DNA of 49,191 nt from Roseimaritima sediminicola (GCF_009618275.1 NZ_WIAD01000043.1:1-49191); one strand, 5' to 3'. Shown: positions 7,632 through 16,102, numbered from the stretch's first letter. Notes: generated by a model not told the origin, from the letters alone. Numbers and translations: made by a program.

Positions 7632-9530
7632 TTACGGCTTTTCCGTTTCGATGGCCAGGTCTTGGAACTCGGTGGCGGTGGCTTTGCTGTATAGGCCGAT
7701 GTAGCGGACCGTTTGCAGGTCGGCCGGCAGTTTGATCGATAGCTTGACGCCGTTGATCGTGGCCGTGGCGGACTGCTTTTCCAGATCCAGGTCGACTTGC
7801 ACCGTGAAGCGGTCTTCGCCGCCGAACGACGCTCGCTTGGCCGCTGCGGCGCCGACGTTGTTCCAGCCGCCTGGGAAGGCAACGTGTTGGTTCATGCCGA
7901 TGGCCGTGCCGATTTTAAAACTGTCGGTGTTGGTCGGCTTGTCGCTGATCACCAGCATCCCGTTCTTGGTGCTCTGCCCGGCGGCGGCCGTGCGATAGGT
8001 CAGCCGAATCGTGGCTCGTTCGGTGATCGGTTGGTCCAGTTTCCGCAGGGCCAAGCCTTCGCCGCTGGGCTCGAGCAGATAGCCCGGGTCGGTCTTTTTG
8101 AGCGTCGCACCGAGGACCACGTCGAAATCGCCGGTTTCGTCTTTGCCCGCCGGCGGTTCGGCCGTGCGGCCGCGGCGCTTGCTCGATCGCTGCACGTCCT
8201 CTTTCCACCAATCCGGTCCTTCTTCGAGCACGGCCGCATCGTGCTGGATCAATCGCTGCTTGAGCTGGGCAAAACGCTCGGGTTCGGCGGCCGATAGATC
8301 GGTAGTCTCTTCGGGGTCGCGAGCGATGTTGTACAACTCGAACGACGACAGGTCGTCCGAACCGATAATTTTCCAGTCGCCCACGCGCAGGCCCACCCGG
8401 TACTCCTCGCGGGCCAGGTGATTGCGCCAGTACAGCGGCTGGTCGCGCTGCACCGGTTCCCCGGCGAACAACGGCAGCAGCGACGCTCCGTCGATCGTGC
8501 GATTTTCAGGCAGCGGAATGTCGACGATGTCGCAGATGGTGGTGAAAATGTCCGAACCGATGACCGGCGTGTCGCTGACCGTACCGGCGTTGATCTTGCC
8601 GGGCCAGCGGATGATGCCCGGCACGCGGATCCCGCCTTCGTGCGTGTGACGCTTGCGTCCGCGCAGGCCCCCGGTCGAACCCCGCGTGCGTCCGGAAGTG
8701 CCGTTGCCTTCGGGGCCGTTGTCCGAAGTGAAGAACACCACGGTGTTGTCGCGATAACCCTGTTGATCCAAGGCCTTCATCAAGTTGCCGAACGCCGCAT
8801 CCAATTGCGTGATGTTGCCGTGATGCTGACGCAGCCCTTCGTCGTCAAGGTGGGCATACGGCTCCATGAACCGCGGCGCCGACTCGATCGGCAGATGCGG
8901 TTCGTGCGTCCAGACCGTGATGAAGAACGGGGTCTTGGGATCCGGCCGATCCTGCAGCCACTGGCTGGCTTCTTCGGCGGCCAGGATGGCGCTGGCCCCT
9001 TCCATTCGTCCGACCGGTTCGCCGTTGCGGACGTAGTTCGACGGATTCATGTGATTGGGAGAGGCGTTGTTCTGCGTCGCCAACCAGTGGTCGTAGCCGT
9101 GGTCGTCGGGCTGGGGCTGGGCGTCCGAGTTGAACTTGCCATTCAGATGCCACTTGCCCGCGTGGCAGGTGTCGTAGCCGCGTTGTTTCAGCAGCGTCGC
9201 GATCGTGATCTCGCTTTCCCGCAAGTGGTACTGCGACCCGCCGGGAATCCAACGCCAAACGCCGTTGCGATACGGCGTCCGCCCAGTCAGGATCGCCGAC
9301 CGCGAGGGCGAGCAGACGCTGCAGGCGGCGTAGCACTGCGTCAGCCGCAGGCCCTCGGAGGCGAACCGGTCCAGGTTGGGCGACTGGATCTCGGGATGAC
9401 CGTAGCAGGCCAAGTCGCCCCAGCCCTGGTCATCGGTCAGGAACACGACGAAGTTCGGCCGCTCGGACTCTTCGGCAACGAGGGCCGGGGCGGAGACGAG
9501 GACGAGCAACAACAGCGTCAGCCAACGCAT
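7632..9530 (-). CDS. Secreted formylglycine-type sulfatase with C-terminal beta-sandwich
   Basis: About 632 residues from the ATG at 9530, which begins a good signal peptide (RWLTLLLLVLVSAPALVAEE). An ATG five codons upstream is also possible. The arylsulfatase core starts at PNFVVFLTDDQGWGD with metal-binding Asp33-Asp34. The Cys-type maturation site CSPSR is at 73-77, where Cys73 would become formylglycine. HAGKWHLNG and FFTSDNGPEG are further family motifs. The core ends near residue 460. It is followed by a basic linker and a beta-rich domain of about 155 residues resembling a LamG/concanavalin-like carbohydrate-binding sandwich. It probably removes sulfate from an algal or other sulfated glycan in the periplasm. 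The gene is convergent with the symporter fusion. The substrate is not predictable here. Confidence 0.93.
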   Translation of the reverse strand: MRWLTLLLLVLVSAPALVAEESERPNFVVFLTDDQGWGDLACYGHPEIQSPNLDRFASEGLRLTQCYAACSVCSPSRSAILTGRTPYRNGVWRWIPGGSQYHLRESEITIATLLKQRGYDTCHAGKWHLNGKFNSDAQPQPDDHGYDHWLATQNNASPNHMNPSNYVRNGEPVGRMEGASAILAAEEASQWLQDRPDPKTPFFITVWTHEPHLPIESAPRFMEPYAHLDDEGLRQHHGNITQLDAAFGNLMKALDQQGYRDNTVVFFTSDNGPEGNGTSGRTRGSTGGLRGRKRHTHEGGIRVPGIIRWPGKINAGTVSDTPVIGSDIFTTICDIVDIPLPENRTIDGASLLPLFAGEPVQRDQPLYWRNHLAREEYRVGLRVGDWKIIGSDDLSSFELYNIARDPEETTDLSAAEPERFAQLKQRLIQHDAAVLEEGPDWWKEDVQRSSKRRGRTAEPPAGKDETGDFDVVLGATLKKTDPGYLLEPSGEGLALRKLDQPITERATIRLTYRTAAAGQSTKNGMLVISDKPTNTDSFKIGTAIGMNQHVAFPGGWNNVGAAAAKRASFGGEDRFTVQVDLDLEKQSATATINGVKLSIKLPADLQTVRYIGLYSKATATEFQDLAIETEKP

Positions 9531-9615
9531 GGATACGGTTGCCATATTGAAGGTCGGAAAGAAGAGGGGATCGTTGGACTCCAGCATAACCATCCCCACA
9601 CGCAGGTAAAATCGC

Positions 9616-11139
9616 CTACGTTCCCGCGTTCCAGCGGCGGAGGACGCCCAGCACGGACTTGTTCAGCGGCGTCAGCCGCGTGCGATTGTACTGGTCGCCC
9701 AGTTTGCGGATCGCTTCGGCCTGCGTGGGATAGGGATGAATCGTGCCCGCGATCTTTCCCAGCCCGATGCCCTGCGTCATCGCCATGGTGACCTGCGAGA
9801 TCAAGTCGCCGGCGCTGCGGGCCACGATGGTGGCGCCCAGGATCTTGTCCGAACCACGCTTGGTGTGGATTTTGACAAAACCCTCTTGCTCACCCTCCAA
9901 GATCGCTCGATCCAATTCTTCGAACGACTGGACGTAGGTATCGATCGCGATGTTCTGCTCGTCGGCTTGGTGCGGATACAGGCCCACGTGAGCAACTTCG
10001 GGAGTCGTGTACGTGGCCCAGGGGATCACCAGGTCGCTCATCCGTTTCTTGCCCAGCGGGCCGACCGCGAACAGCGCGTTCTGGATGACCGCGCGAGCCA
10101 TAAAGTCGGCGGCGTGAGTGAATTTGAACTTCCCGCAAACATCGCCGGCGGCATAGATGCGCGGGTTGGTGGTCTGCAAATAATCGTCGACTTGAATGCC
10201 TCGATCGTCATAGTCGACTCCGACGGTTTCCAGTCCCAGGCTCTCGGTATTGGGTGCGCGTCCGGTGGCGATCAACAACTGATCGACCGGTTCGTCGTAG
10301 CGGGTGCCGTGGGAGTCCAGCCGCAGATGGATCCCCTTCTCCTGCGCGATGTGTAGATCACGGCCACAGCACAGCACGCGGACGCCGTCCTTCTCGATTG
10401 CCGCTTGGACGATCTCCGCCGCGTCGCGGTCTTCTTTGGAAAGGATGCCATGATCGGATTCGACCAGCAAAACCTTCGCACCCAGCCCGGCAAAGGCCTG
10501 CGCCATCTCGGTGCCGATCGGGCCGGCTCCGATAACGCCCAAACGCTGCGGCAACTGCGTCAACGAGAACAGCGACTCGTTGGTCAGGTATTCGGCACCG
10601 TCCAGGCCGGGGATCGAGGGGACGGCCGGGCGAGACCCCGTAGCGACGATCGCTCGCTTGAATCGCAGCGTGGTGCCGGCCACATCCACCGTGTCGGACG
10701 CGGTGAAGCGGGCCCCGCCAAAGTAGACATCGACGCCCAGTTTACGATACCGCTCGGCGGAGTCGGCTCGGCTGATTTTGGCGCGGGCTTTGCGCATTCG
10801 CTGCATGACGCCGGCAAAGTCCACCTCGATGGGCCCTGGGACGTTCACCGAATACGCTTCGGCGGCTTTCGCTGTCGCGGCCACACGAGCGGAACTGATG
10901 ATGCCTTTGCTGGGAACGCAGCCGACGTTTAAACAATCGCCGCCCATCAAATCGCGTTCGATCAACGCGACGCGAGCACCCAGACCGGCGGCGCCGGCGG
11001 CCGCGACCAGCCCCGCCGTGCCCGCTCCGATGACCACCAGGTGGTACGGTCCCGTGGGCGTCGGATTCACGTAGGACGGCGGATGCACGTTCTGCTCGAG
11101 CGCGCGGTTGTGGTCGTCGTAGGGTTGCAGGACGTTCAT
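9616..11139 (-). CDS. MerA-like FAD/NAD(P) disulfide oxidoreductase
   Basis: 507 residues from the ATG at 11139; a TTG codon precedes it. An extra N-terminal segment of about 30 residues leads into the FAD-binding motif VVIGAGTAGL. The redox-active pair is Cys69/Cys74 in GGDCLNVGCVPSK. A second Rossmann motif (RLGVIGAGPIGTEMAQ), the FAD motif IYAAGDVCG and the dimerisation domain with IHPYPTQAEAIRKL follow. Close relatives are often labelled mercuric reductase. However, the C-terminal Cys pair that presents mercury in true MerA is absent, since the protein ends LGVLRRWNAGT. No mer genes are nearby. A general NAD(P)H-disulfide reductase role is all that can be supported. Confidence 0.85.
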   Translation of the reverse strand: MNVLQPYDDHNRALEQNVHPPSYVNPTPTGPYHLVVIGAGTAGLVAAAGAAGLGARVALIERDLMGGDCLNVGCVPSKGIISSARVAATAKAAEAYSVNVPGPIEVDFAGVMQRMRKARAKISRADSAERYRKLGVDVYFGGARFTASDTVDVAGTTLRFKRAIVATGSRPAVPSIPGLDGAEYLTNESLFSLTQLPQRLGVIGAGPIGTEMAQAFAGLGAKVLLVESDHGILSKEDRDAAEIVQAAIEKDGVRVLCCGRDLHIAQEKGIHLRLDSHGTRYDEPVDQLLIATGRAPNTESLGLETVGVDYDDRGIQVDDYLQTTNPRIYAAGDVCGKFKFTHAADFMARAVIQNALFAVGPLGKKRMSDLVIPWATYTTPEVAHVGLYPHQADEQNIAIDTYVQSFEELDRAILEGEQEGFVKIHTKRGSDKILGATIVARSAGDLISQVTMAMTQGIGLGKIAGTIHPYPTQAEAIRKLGDQYNRTRLTPLNKSVLGVLRRWNAGT

Positions 11140-11319
11140 CAATAGAGGCTCAGCGAACTTGGATGTTTAGATTAGCTCGAGCGCGTCGTCCTGGTCCGCA
11201 TCCGATGCGTCACGGTCGTGCGTGTTGGTGGCAGCGGATAAGTTCAAGAATAGGACGGGAAAACGAGTCCTTCAGCGCGGGGCCAACCTCGGTTGGGTTC
11301 CGTACGACGGCAACGCGGA

Positions 11320-12600
11320 TCAGTCGATTGCAAAAACATTCTTGCCGTCGAGCGCGGCTTCGGCAATCACGGCGGCGGCCGCACTCCAGCCCATCGGGTG
11401 CGTGCCGCCGGCGACGTGCTGCTTGCCATGCAGGAATTCCGGGAAACTCCAATGGCCGCCATCGGTTTCGGATCGATTCGCGGCGTGGATCCCATCGGCG
11501 TAGCGGCGAGCCAGCTGCGGCTTGCCTCGCTGGGCCAAGGACGCGGCATAGAACGCGGTGACCAACGGCCACAGTCCCCCGTTGTGGTACTCGTATGGCG
11601 AATTCTTGAAGGTGTGCGAGAAGGTGATCTGCAGGTCGTCCCACTTCTCGTCCTTGGGCGTGATCACCGGATCGAAGGCCGGCAACAACATGACGTCTTC
11701 CTGCACGATCCGGTCGCCGATGTACTCGTCGACGCAGTCGGCCTGCTCCTGGTCGGCGACGTCGAGCAGCGAGACCAGTGCGTTGGCCATACCATCGAAG
11801 CGGAAGCCGTAACCAAAGGGCGAGAAGAAGGGCATCCAGTACTTGCCGCCGCGCTCGGGGGCGGCCTGCTGGCCCTTGGTGTACAGCACTTCGTGATAGA
11901 CGTCGTCGGGAGTGCCTTCGTCGGTGAACCAGTAATTGGCTCGGATCAGGTGCATCAATCGGGTCACCCGGTCGCACAAGTCATGATCGGCCGAAGCATG
12001 GACGTGCTGGTGCAAACGACAGCACTCCCGCTGGGCTTGCAGGTACAGCAGTTGATCGTACAGCACGTAGCCGCTTTGCAGGTACTCGTCGGCCCAGTCG
12101 CCGGTCGGTGGGACGTACAACAAACCGCGAGTGTTAAACTCCCAGGCGCCCAGCAGATGCCGGGTGCGTTCCAGCGGCTGCAGGATGCGATCCAAGAACG
12201 CATCGTCTTCGGTCTTGCGCCAGTAGGATCCGCAAGCGATGATGAACCACAGGTTCGCGTCCACCCGGCCGGCCGTACCGCCGTAGCTGATCCGTTCGGT
12301 TACCGGATCGACGTTGCTGGGGATTTCGCCGTGCGGCCCTTGGTAACGGGCCAGCGTTTCCAGGCTGCGGCGGCAGCCATCGATCAGTTCCTGGTCGTCG
12401 GTCAACAGCGAGGCCACGCCGATGATGCTGCTGTCGCGTCCCCAGATGCGGCGATAATTATCCTGCTCGGTGGGTGTCGCCAAGAAACCATCTTTCCGCA
12501 GGCAGTCATGCATTACCTGCAAGGCCCGGCGGTAGCCTTCATGGCGAAGCGGGCGCGAGGCGGCGTTGGAACCGTTCGTCGAGTTGTTCATTTCGCTCAT
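11320..12600 (-). CDS. (alpha/alpha)6-barrel glycosidase, GH100/glycogen-debranching-like
   Basis: A 426-residue cytoplasmic protein with no signal peptide. The motif YRRIWGRDSSIIGVASLL (about 49-66) resembles the catalytic-acid region of GH100 neutral invertases and of amylo-alpha-1,6-glucosidase/GH63-type enzymes (GRDS). Also suggestive are GEIPSNVDP, GRVDANLWFIIACGSYW and the acidic GDWADEYLQSGYVLYDQLL. The gene is 20 bp downstream of a sucrose-6-phosphate phosphatase gene, so the two are probably co-transcribed. A role in cleaving sucrose, or another small glucoside linked to osmolyte or carbon storage, fits that context. An invertase, a debranching-type glucosidase or a glucosylglycerate-type hydrolase would all be compatible. 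The family level is moderate confidence, the reaction low. Confidence 0.7.
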   Translation of the reverse strand: MSEMNNSTNGSNAASRPLRHEGYRRALQVMHDCLRKDGFLATPTEQDNYRRIWGRDSSIIGVASLLTDDQELIDGCRRSLETLARYQGPHGEIPSNVDPVTERISYGGTAGRVDANLWFIIACGSYWRKTEDDAFLDRILQPLERTRHLLGAWEFNTRGLLYVPPTGDWADEYLQSGYVLYDQLLYLQAQRECCRLHQHVHASADHDLCDRVTRLMHLIRANYWFTDEGTPDDVYHEVLYTKGQQAAPERGGKYWMPFFSPFGYGFRFDGMANALVSLLDVADQEQADCVDEYIGDRIVQEDVMLLPAFDPVITPKDEKWDDLQITFSHTFKNSPYEYHNGGLWPLVTAFYAASLAQRGKPQLARRYADGIHAANRSETDGGHWSFPEFLHGKQHVAGGTHPMGWSAAAAVIAEAALDGKNVFAID

Positions 12601-12620
12601 TGGTTTTGGAGGACGTGAGC

Positions 12621-13370
12621 TTAGGAGCGACGGCCTGCGACGTCGGCCAGCTTCATCCAGTGCGCGACCCCATCACGCACGCCATCGGCCCGTTCCTGAG
12701 ACGATAGATACACTCGCGCATCGCCGGCGTAGGCTTTCAGTTCGTCGTGGGCATTGGCAACGATGACGCCTCGGAAATCGTGGTCGAACAGTTTCGAATC
12801 GTTGCCCGAATTGCCGGCAACCATGGTGTGGTCGCCATCGAAGCCAAACTGTCGAGCGAGGAATGCCGCGGCGGTTCCCTTGTTGACGCCTTCGGGCAAA
12901 AAATCCAAGTCGCGTGAGGAACTATAGACGACGCTCACGTCGAGGCCGTGGTCGAACAGTTTGGCCTTCAAGCGATCCAGCTGCGTCGGCTTTGCGTCTC
13001 GAAAGAAGTAGCTGACCTTGTAGTCCGATTGGGAATCCGCCGGTTGAAGCTCGAGCTGCGATTCATTGGCGAGCACGCTTTGGACTTTTTTCGCGGACCA
13101 GTTCGTCGCGATGCGGTCGATCCAGGCTTGGTCGAGCCGGCCGCTGGGGTACTGCCGGATCTCGCTGCCCACGCCGCCGATCACCGCCACCGGTTCGGGC
13201 AGCGGCGTGGTGTCGATGTCTCGACGAATCGACTCGTAGAAGCGTCCGGAAGCGTAGACGATGTCCAAACGCTCGCGGATCGGTTCGTAGAAATCCGCGA
13301 ATCGCTCGAGGGCTCTCCGGTCGCCAAGGAACGTGTCATCCAAGTCGCTCACGAGCAGGTACTTCGTCAT
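12621..13370 (-). CDS. spp: Sucrose-6-phosphate phosphatase (HAD-IIB)
   Basis: 249 residues from the ATG at 13370. This start was chosen because GGAG lies six bases upstream, whereas the ATG at 13376 directly abuts it. The HAD nucleophile motif is SDLDDTFLGD near the N-terminus. Many positions match cyanobacterial sucrose-phosphatase: YASGRFYES, GGVGSEI, LDQAW, YKVSY, VVYSSSRDLDFLPEGVNKG (substrate specificity and motif III lysine) and VAGNSGNDSKLF with RGVIVANA (motif IV). The enzyme removes phosphate from sucrose-6-phosphate, the last step of sucrose synthesis. A sucrose-phosphate synthase gene is not in the window. It precedes a GH100-like glycosidase by 20 bp, suggesting a sucrose turnover unit. 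Mannosyl- or glucosylglycerate phosphatase is a less likely alternative. Confidence 0.85.
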   Translation of the reverse strand: MTKYLLVSDLDDTFLGDRRALERFADFYEPIRERLDIVYASGRFYESIRRDIDTTPLPEPVAVIGGVGSEIRQYPSGRLDQAWIDRIATNWSAKKVQSVLANESQLELQPADSQSDYKVSYFFRDAKPTQLDRLKAKLFDHGLDVSVVYSSSRDLDFLPEGVNKGTAAAFLARQFGFDGDHTMVAGNSGNDSKLFDHDFRGVIVANAHDELKAYAGDARVYLSSQERADGVRDGVAHWMKLADVAGRRS

Positions 13371-13540
13371 CGGCATCTCCGTCGCTGAGGATCGCGGGCT
13401 GGTTGGCTTTTACGAGCAAATCTCGCGCCTTTCAGCCGCCGGGAACGATGCCTGAAGAAGGACGTTTTGTGCGGATTCGGAATGTGGATTGCACCTTTTA
13501 TCGCTTTTGAAAGCCGTAGCTTGACTGCCTTACAATAAAC

Positions 13541-13545
13541 GGAGG
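13541..13545 (+). promoter_or_regulatory. Strong Shine-Dalgarno site of the rhodanese gene
   Basis: GGAGG lies five bases before the ATG at 13551 and fixes the start. TTGAAA (13507-13512) and TACAAT (13531-13536) are spaced by 18 bp and look like a promoter. Such a promoter would start transcription almost inside this site, so it is only tentative. Confidence 0.7.
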
Positions 13546-13550
13546 ATGCC

Positions 13551-13889
13551 ATGAAGACCGTGACGACCGAGCGACTGCAGACGTTGATCGAAGAGAACAA
13601 GGATTTCCTGCTCGTCAACACATTGGACCCCGAGGATTTCGCCAAGACACGGATCCAGGGGGCGATCAATATTCCCGTCTCGCAGGACGACTTTGTCGAC
13701 AACGTCGTGCGAGCTGCCGGATCCAAGCAAAAGCTGATCATCGTCTATTGCGCCAGCCGGCAGTGCGATTCGTCGACAAAGGCCGCCAAACGGCTGGACG
13801 AAGCCGGTGTGAATGTTGCCGATTTCGAAGGCGGAGCGGCGGCTTGGCAGGAGGCTGGTCAACCCTTGGTAAACGTTGAAGTCCCCTAA
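13551..13889 (+). CDS. Single-domain rhodanese-like protein
   Basis: A 112-residue cytoplasmic protein covering one rhodanese domain. The N-terminal part has LLVNTLDPEDFAKTRIQGAINIP, the usual CH2A-like region. The active-site loop is YCASRQCDSS, with the catalytic Cys first in the loop, and the C-terminal FEGGAAAWQEAG is the standard closing helix motif. Such proteins carry sulfane sulfur on the catalytic Cys. The sulfur acceptor is unknown. A GGAGG site precedes the start. The gene is followed after 12 bp by a small unknown gene on the same strand, probably in one transcript. Confidence 0.9.
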   Translation: MKTVTTERLQTLIEENKDFLLVNTLDPEDFAKTRIQGAINIPVSQDDFVDNVVRAAGSKQKLIIVYCASRQCDSSTKAAKRLDEAGVNVADFEGGAAAWQEAGQPLVNVEVP

Positions 13890-13901
13890 CGGAGCGATGT
13901 T

Positions 13902-14111
13902 ATGTTCGTCAAAGAACGGCGGTCGGGAGACCTGTTACGCGTCAAAGAAATCGAGCAGTTGCTCAGTCCGCTGCAGTCCGAAATCGTCGGACGCCACCAG
14001 GCCGGCGAGGAAGAGCAAGACGAGGAACGCTTTGCGAAATCCGAACTGGTTTTTCCTTCCGGTGAACCGCTGCCGAGATGCTGGACCGATCCGTCCTACC
14101 AATCCCGCTAA
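13902..14111 (+). CDS. Small conserved-looking protein of unknown function
   Basis: A 69-residue, charged, soluble protein with no signal peptide or membrane segment. It begins FVKERRSGDLLRVKEIEQLL, has an acidic middle (AGEEEQDEERF) and ends with SGEPLPRCWTDPSYQSR. GGAG seven bases before the ATG and the 12-bp spacing from the rhodanese gene support it as real. Its stop codon lies inside the left end of the palindromic element at 14107-14282. I do not recognise the family. The single Cys near the C-terminus could be a sulfur target for the rhodanese, but that is speculation. Confidence 0.65.
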   Translation: MFVKERRSGDLLRVKEIEQLLSPLQSEIVGRHQAGEEEQDEERFAKSELVFPSGEPLPRCWTDPSYQSR

Positions 14112-14282
14112 GCACGTCGCAACATTTAATTCGGCTTTACTCTCCCTCTGGGAGAGTCGGGCTCTTAGGCCCGGAGAGGGTTTTCGTAGGGCCCTCCCTG
14201 GGCCTAAGAGCCCGGCCCTCCCGCTGCGCGGGAGGGTGTTGTCGCGGGGTCTCACCGAAAGATTCATGCCGACGTGCTTAGT
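14107..14282. repeat. About 175-bp palindromic (MITE-like) intergenic element
   Basis: Terminal inverted repeats CTAAGCACGTCG (left, about 14107-14118) and CGACGTGCTTAG (right, about 14271-14282) enclose nested hairpins: CTCTCCCTCTGGGAGAG, an inverted pair GGGCTCTTAGGCCC / GGGCCTAAGAGCCC, and CCCTCCCGCTGCGCGGGAGGG-like GC-rich pairing near 14215-14237. It contains no gene. The left end supplies the stop codon of the upstream small protein. The structure is typical of a non-autonomous palindromic element. No transposase is in the window. Confidence 0.7.
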
Positions 14283-14306
14283 GGTTCGTATAGGCCTCAT
14301 TTTAGG

Positions 14307-14373
14307 GTAGCTGATCTCGCCAGAGATTGGACGGAAGCGGCGAGAAGGTCCAAAGTCTGGCGACTTCAGCTAC
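14307..14373. repeat. REP-like inverted repeat (CTCGCCAGA family), copy 1
   Basis: GTAGCTGATCTCGCCAGAG on the left pairs imperfectly with CTGGCGACTTCAGCTAC on the right, with CCAAAGT and TTGGACGG between them. A second copy lies at 40862-40957. Both copies are intergenic. This one lies about 60 bp before the kinase gene. Confidence 0.75.
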
Positions 14374-14434
14374 GGCCAGACCCGAAGATTAAATATCGAC
14401 GCAGCACTAGGCAAACCCTCAGGAGAATCACGGA

Positions 14435-16102
14435 ATGATGAAATCGAGCCAGGCGACTCCGCTGAGCGAGAAGATCGAGGCGCTTGGCTGTGCGAGCATC
14501 TACCCGAGCTTCGATGGCACGCCCGAGGTGATTCAGACCCACATCTCGGTCGTGTTTCTGACCGACCGCGAAGTGTACAAGCTGAAGAAACCCGTCGACC
14601 TCGGCTTCCTCGATTTCTCGAGCCTCCGGCGCCGCAAAGAGGCTTGCCAGGCCGAGGTGGCGGTGAACCGGCGACTGGCACCGGACGTGTACGATGGTGT
14701 CGTCGCCCTGGTTCGCGACGACGAAGAACAGTGGTCGCTGCATGGCCCCGTGGATGACGAGGCCGATCCGCCAAGGCACGTCGTAGATTGGCTGGTCAAG
14801 ATGCGACGGCTGCCCGAAGAGCGATGCCTGAAGCACCGCTTGCACCGCGTGCCAGTAACCGATCACCAGGTGCGCGAAATCTGTCAAACTTTGACGGATT
14901 TCTATCATTCGCTGCCGGCAATCTCGCATTCGACCTACGCCGAAGACTTTCGCGAACACATCGACGCGAACGCCAGCACGCTTTTGGAGGCTCGCCTCGC
15001 CGAGTCACCCGACGGTGATGTGGCGACGATGATACGGCGACTCACCACACTGCAGCGCTGTTTTCTGTTCGCCGCCGCCGATCTGCTGGCCGCTCGCGTG
15101 GCCGCCGGGCACGTGGTCGAAGGGCACGGCGACTTGCGAGCCGACCATATCTACCTGACCGATCCGCCGGTGGCCATCGACGGGATCGAATTCGATCGTC
15201 AGTTGCGATTGGTCGATATCGCCGACGAACTTTGCTTTCTGAGCGTCACCTGCGAGTTCGAGGGGGCGGCGGAAGTAGGTCAGCGGATACTGGCCGGCGT
15301 CTGTGCCCAGCGTCGGGACACTCCGCCCGATTCGCTGCTGGATTTCTATCGAGCTTACCGAGCCACGGTGCGAGCCAAAGTGGCTGCGCTGCGCTGCGAC
15401 CAAACGCAGGGCGAGGTTCGAGCGGATGCGGGCGAGAAATCGCTGCGGTATCTGCGGATCGCGGATGCATACGCGCGTCGGCTCGGAGCGCCGCCGGCGG
15501 TGATCGTGCGTGGGCTGAGCGGCAGCGGAAAAACGACGCTGGCAGGGCCGCTGGGCGAAGCCTTGGCGGCGGAGCACTTGGCCACGGACCAGCTGCGTCG
15601 CCGCGAAACAACGCCTGAGAGCGACAACCGGTACAGCGATGCCGCTCGCGATCGCATCTATGGCCTGCTGGTCGAGCGGGCGACGCGGTGTCTTGATCGC
15701 GGCAGCGCCGTGGTCCTGGACGGAACGTTCTTGAAGCAGCGTTGGCTGGACGAAGCGGTGGTGCGACTGCGGGAGCATGGTGCCGAAGTCCTGATCGTCA
15801 CCTGCCAGTGTCCGCAACCGGTGGCGATCGACCGGATCGAGAAACGCAACGCCGACGGCGAGAGCGCCTCGGAAGCCGACGCCACCGTTCGGCAGAACCA
15901 AACCGACCAGGTCAAGCAGTGGCCTGCAGACGCGAAGACCGTCGAAGTCGACACAACGCGATCAGTGGAAGAGCAGATGGAGCGGGTGCGGGACGCGATG
16001 GGAAGAAGTAAGCCCCAACGGGGCAACCCTATGTCAGCCCAGGGCAACGCCCTGGGTTGTCCACCGCCCGGTCCACGCCAAGCCCCAACGGGGCGGCCCT
16101 AA
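14435..16102 (+). CDS. Aminoglycoside phosphotransferase-like / P-loop kinase fusion
   Basis: A 555-residue two-domain protein. Residues about 20-340 resemble the APH/COG2187 kinase-like fold: VYKLKKPVDLGFLDFSSLRRR is a typical opening, and VEGHGDLRADHIYL holds the catalytic-loop His-Gly-Asp. Residues about 355-520 form a P-loop kinase like gluconokinase or zeta-type enzymes, with Walker A GLSGSGKTTLAG and VVLDGTFLKQRW. The natural substrate of this bacterial fusion family is unknown. AGGAG precedes the start. From about residue 525 the sequence is proline- and glycine-rich and is read from palindromic repeat DNA (16008-16102). The ancestral protein therefore probably ended near MERVRDAMG. 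The fusion family call is good; antibiotic resistance is not implied. Confidence 0.85.
   Translation: MMKSSQATPLSEKIEALGCASIYPSFDGTPEVIQTHISVVFLTDREVYKLKKPVDLGFLDFSSLRRRKEACQAEVAVNRRLAPDVYDGVVALVRDDEEQWSLHGPVDDEADPPRHVVDWLVKMRRLPEERCLKHRLHRVPVTDHQVREICQTLTDFYHSLPAISHSTYAEDFREHIDANASTLLEARLAESPDGDVATMIRRLTTLQRCFLFAAADLLAARVAAGHVVEGHGDLRADHIYLTDPPVAIDGIEFDRQLRLVDIADELCFLSVTCEFEGAAEVGQRILAGVCAQRRDTPPDSLLDFYRAYRATVRAKVAALRCDQTQGEVRADAGEKSLRYLRIADAYARRLGAPPAVIVRGLSGSGKTTLAGPLGEALAAEHLATDQLRRRETTPESDNRYSDAARDRIYGLLVERATRCLDRGSAVVLDGTFLKQRWLDEAVVRLREHGAEVLIVTCQCPQPVAIDRIEKRNADGESASEADATVRQNQTDQVKQWPADAKTVEVDTTRSVEEQMERVRDAMGRSKPQRGNPMSAQGNALGCPPPGPRQAPTGRP
16008..16101. repeat. GCCCCAACGGGGC palindromic repeat overlapping a coding 3' end
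   Basis: Two copies of AGCCCCAACGGGGC (about 16012-16025 and 16080-16093) flank CCCAGGGCAACGCCCTGGG, each a perfect hairpin with an AAC-type loop. This is a compact intergenic palindromic element of the kind common in planctomycetes. Here it is translated as the last 30 or so residues of the kinase fusion. Confidence 0.75.

Noticed and set aside
8418-9791. 457-residue open frame on the plus strand opposite the sulfatase
   Set aside because: It is the antisense reading of a clearly coding GC-rich gene. Its translation is rich in Arg, Val and Gly with no domain.
14435-16102. Antibiotic resistance gene or zeta toxin
   Set aside because: The APH-like and P-loop domains belong to a widespread bacterial fusion family; no antitoxin partner or resistance context is present.
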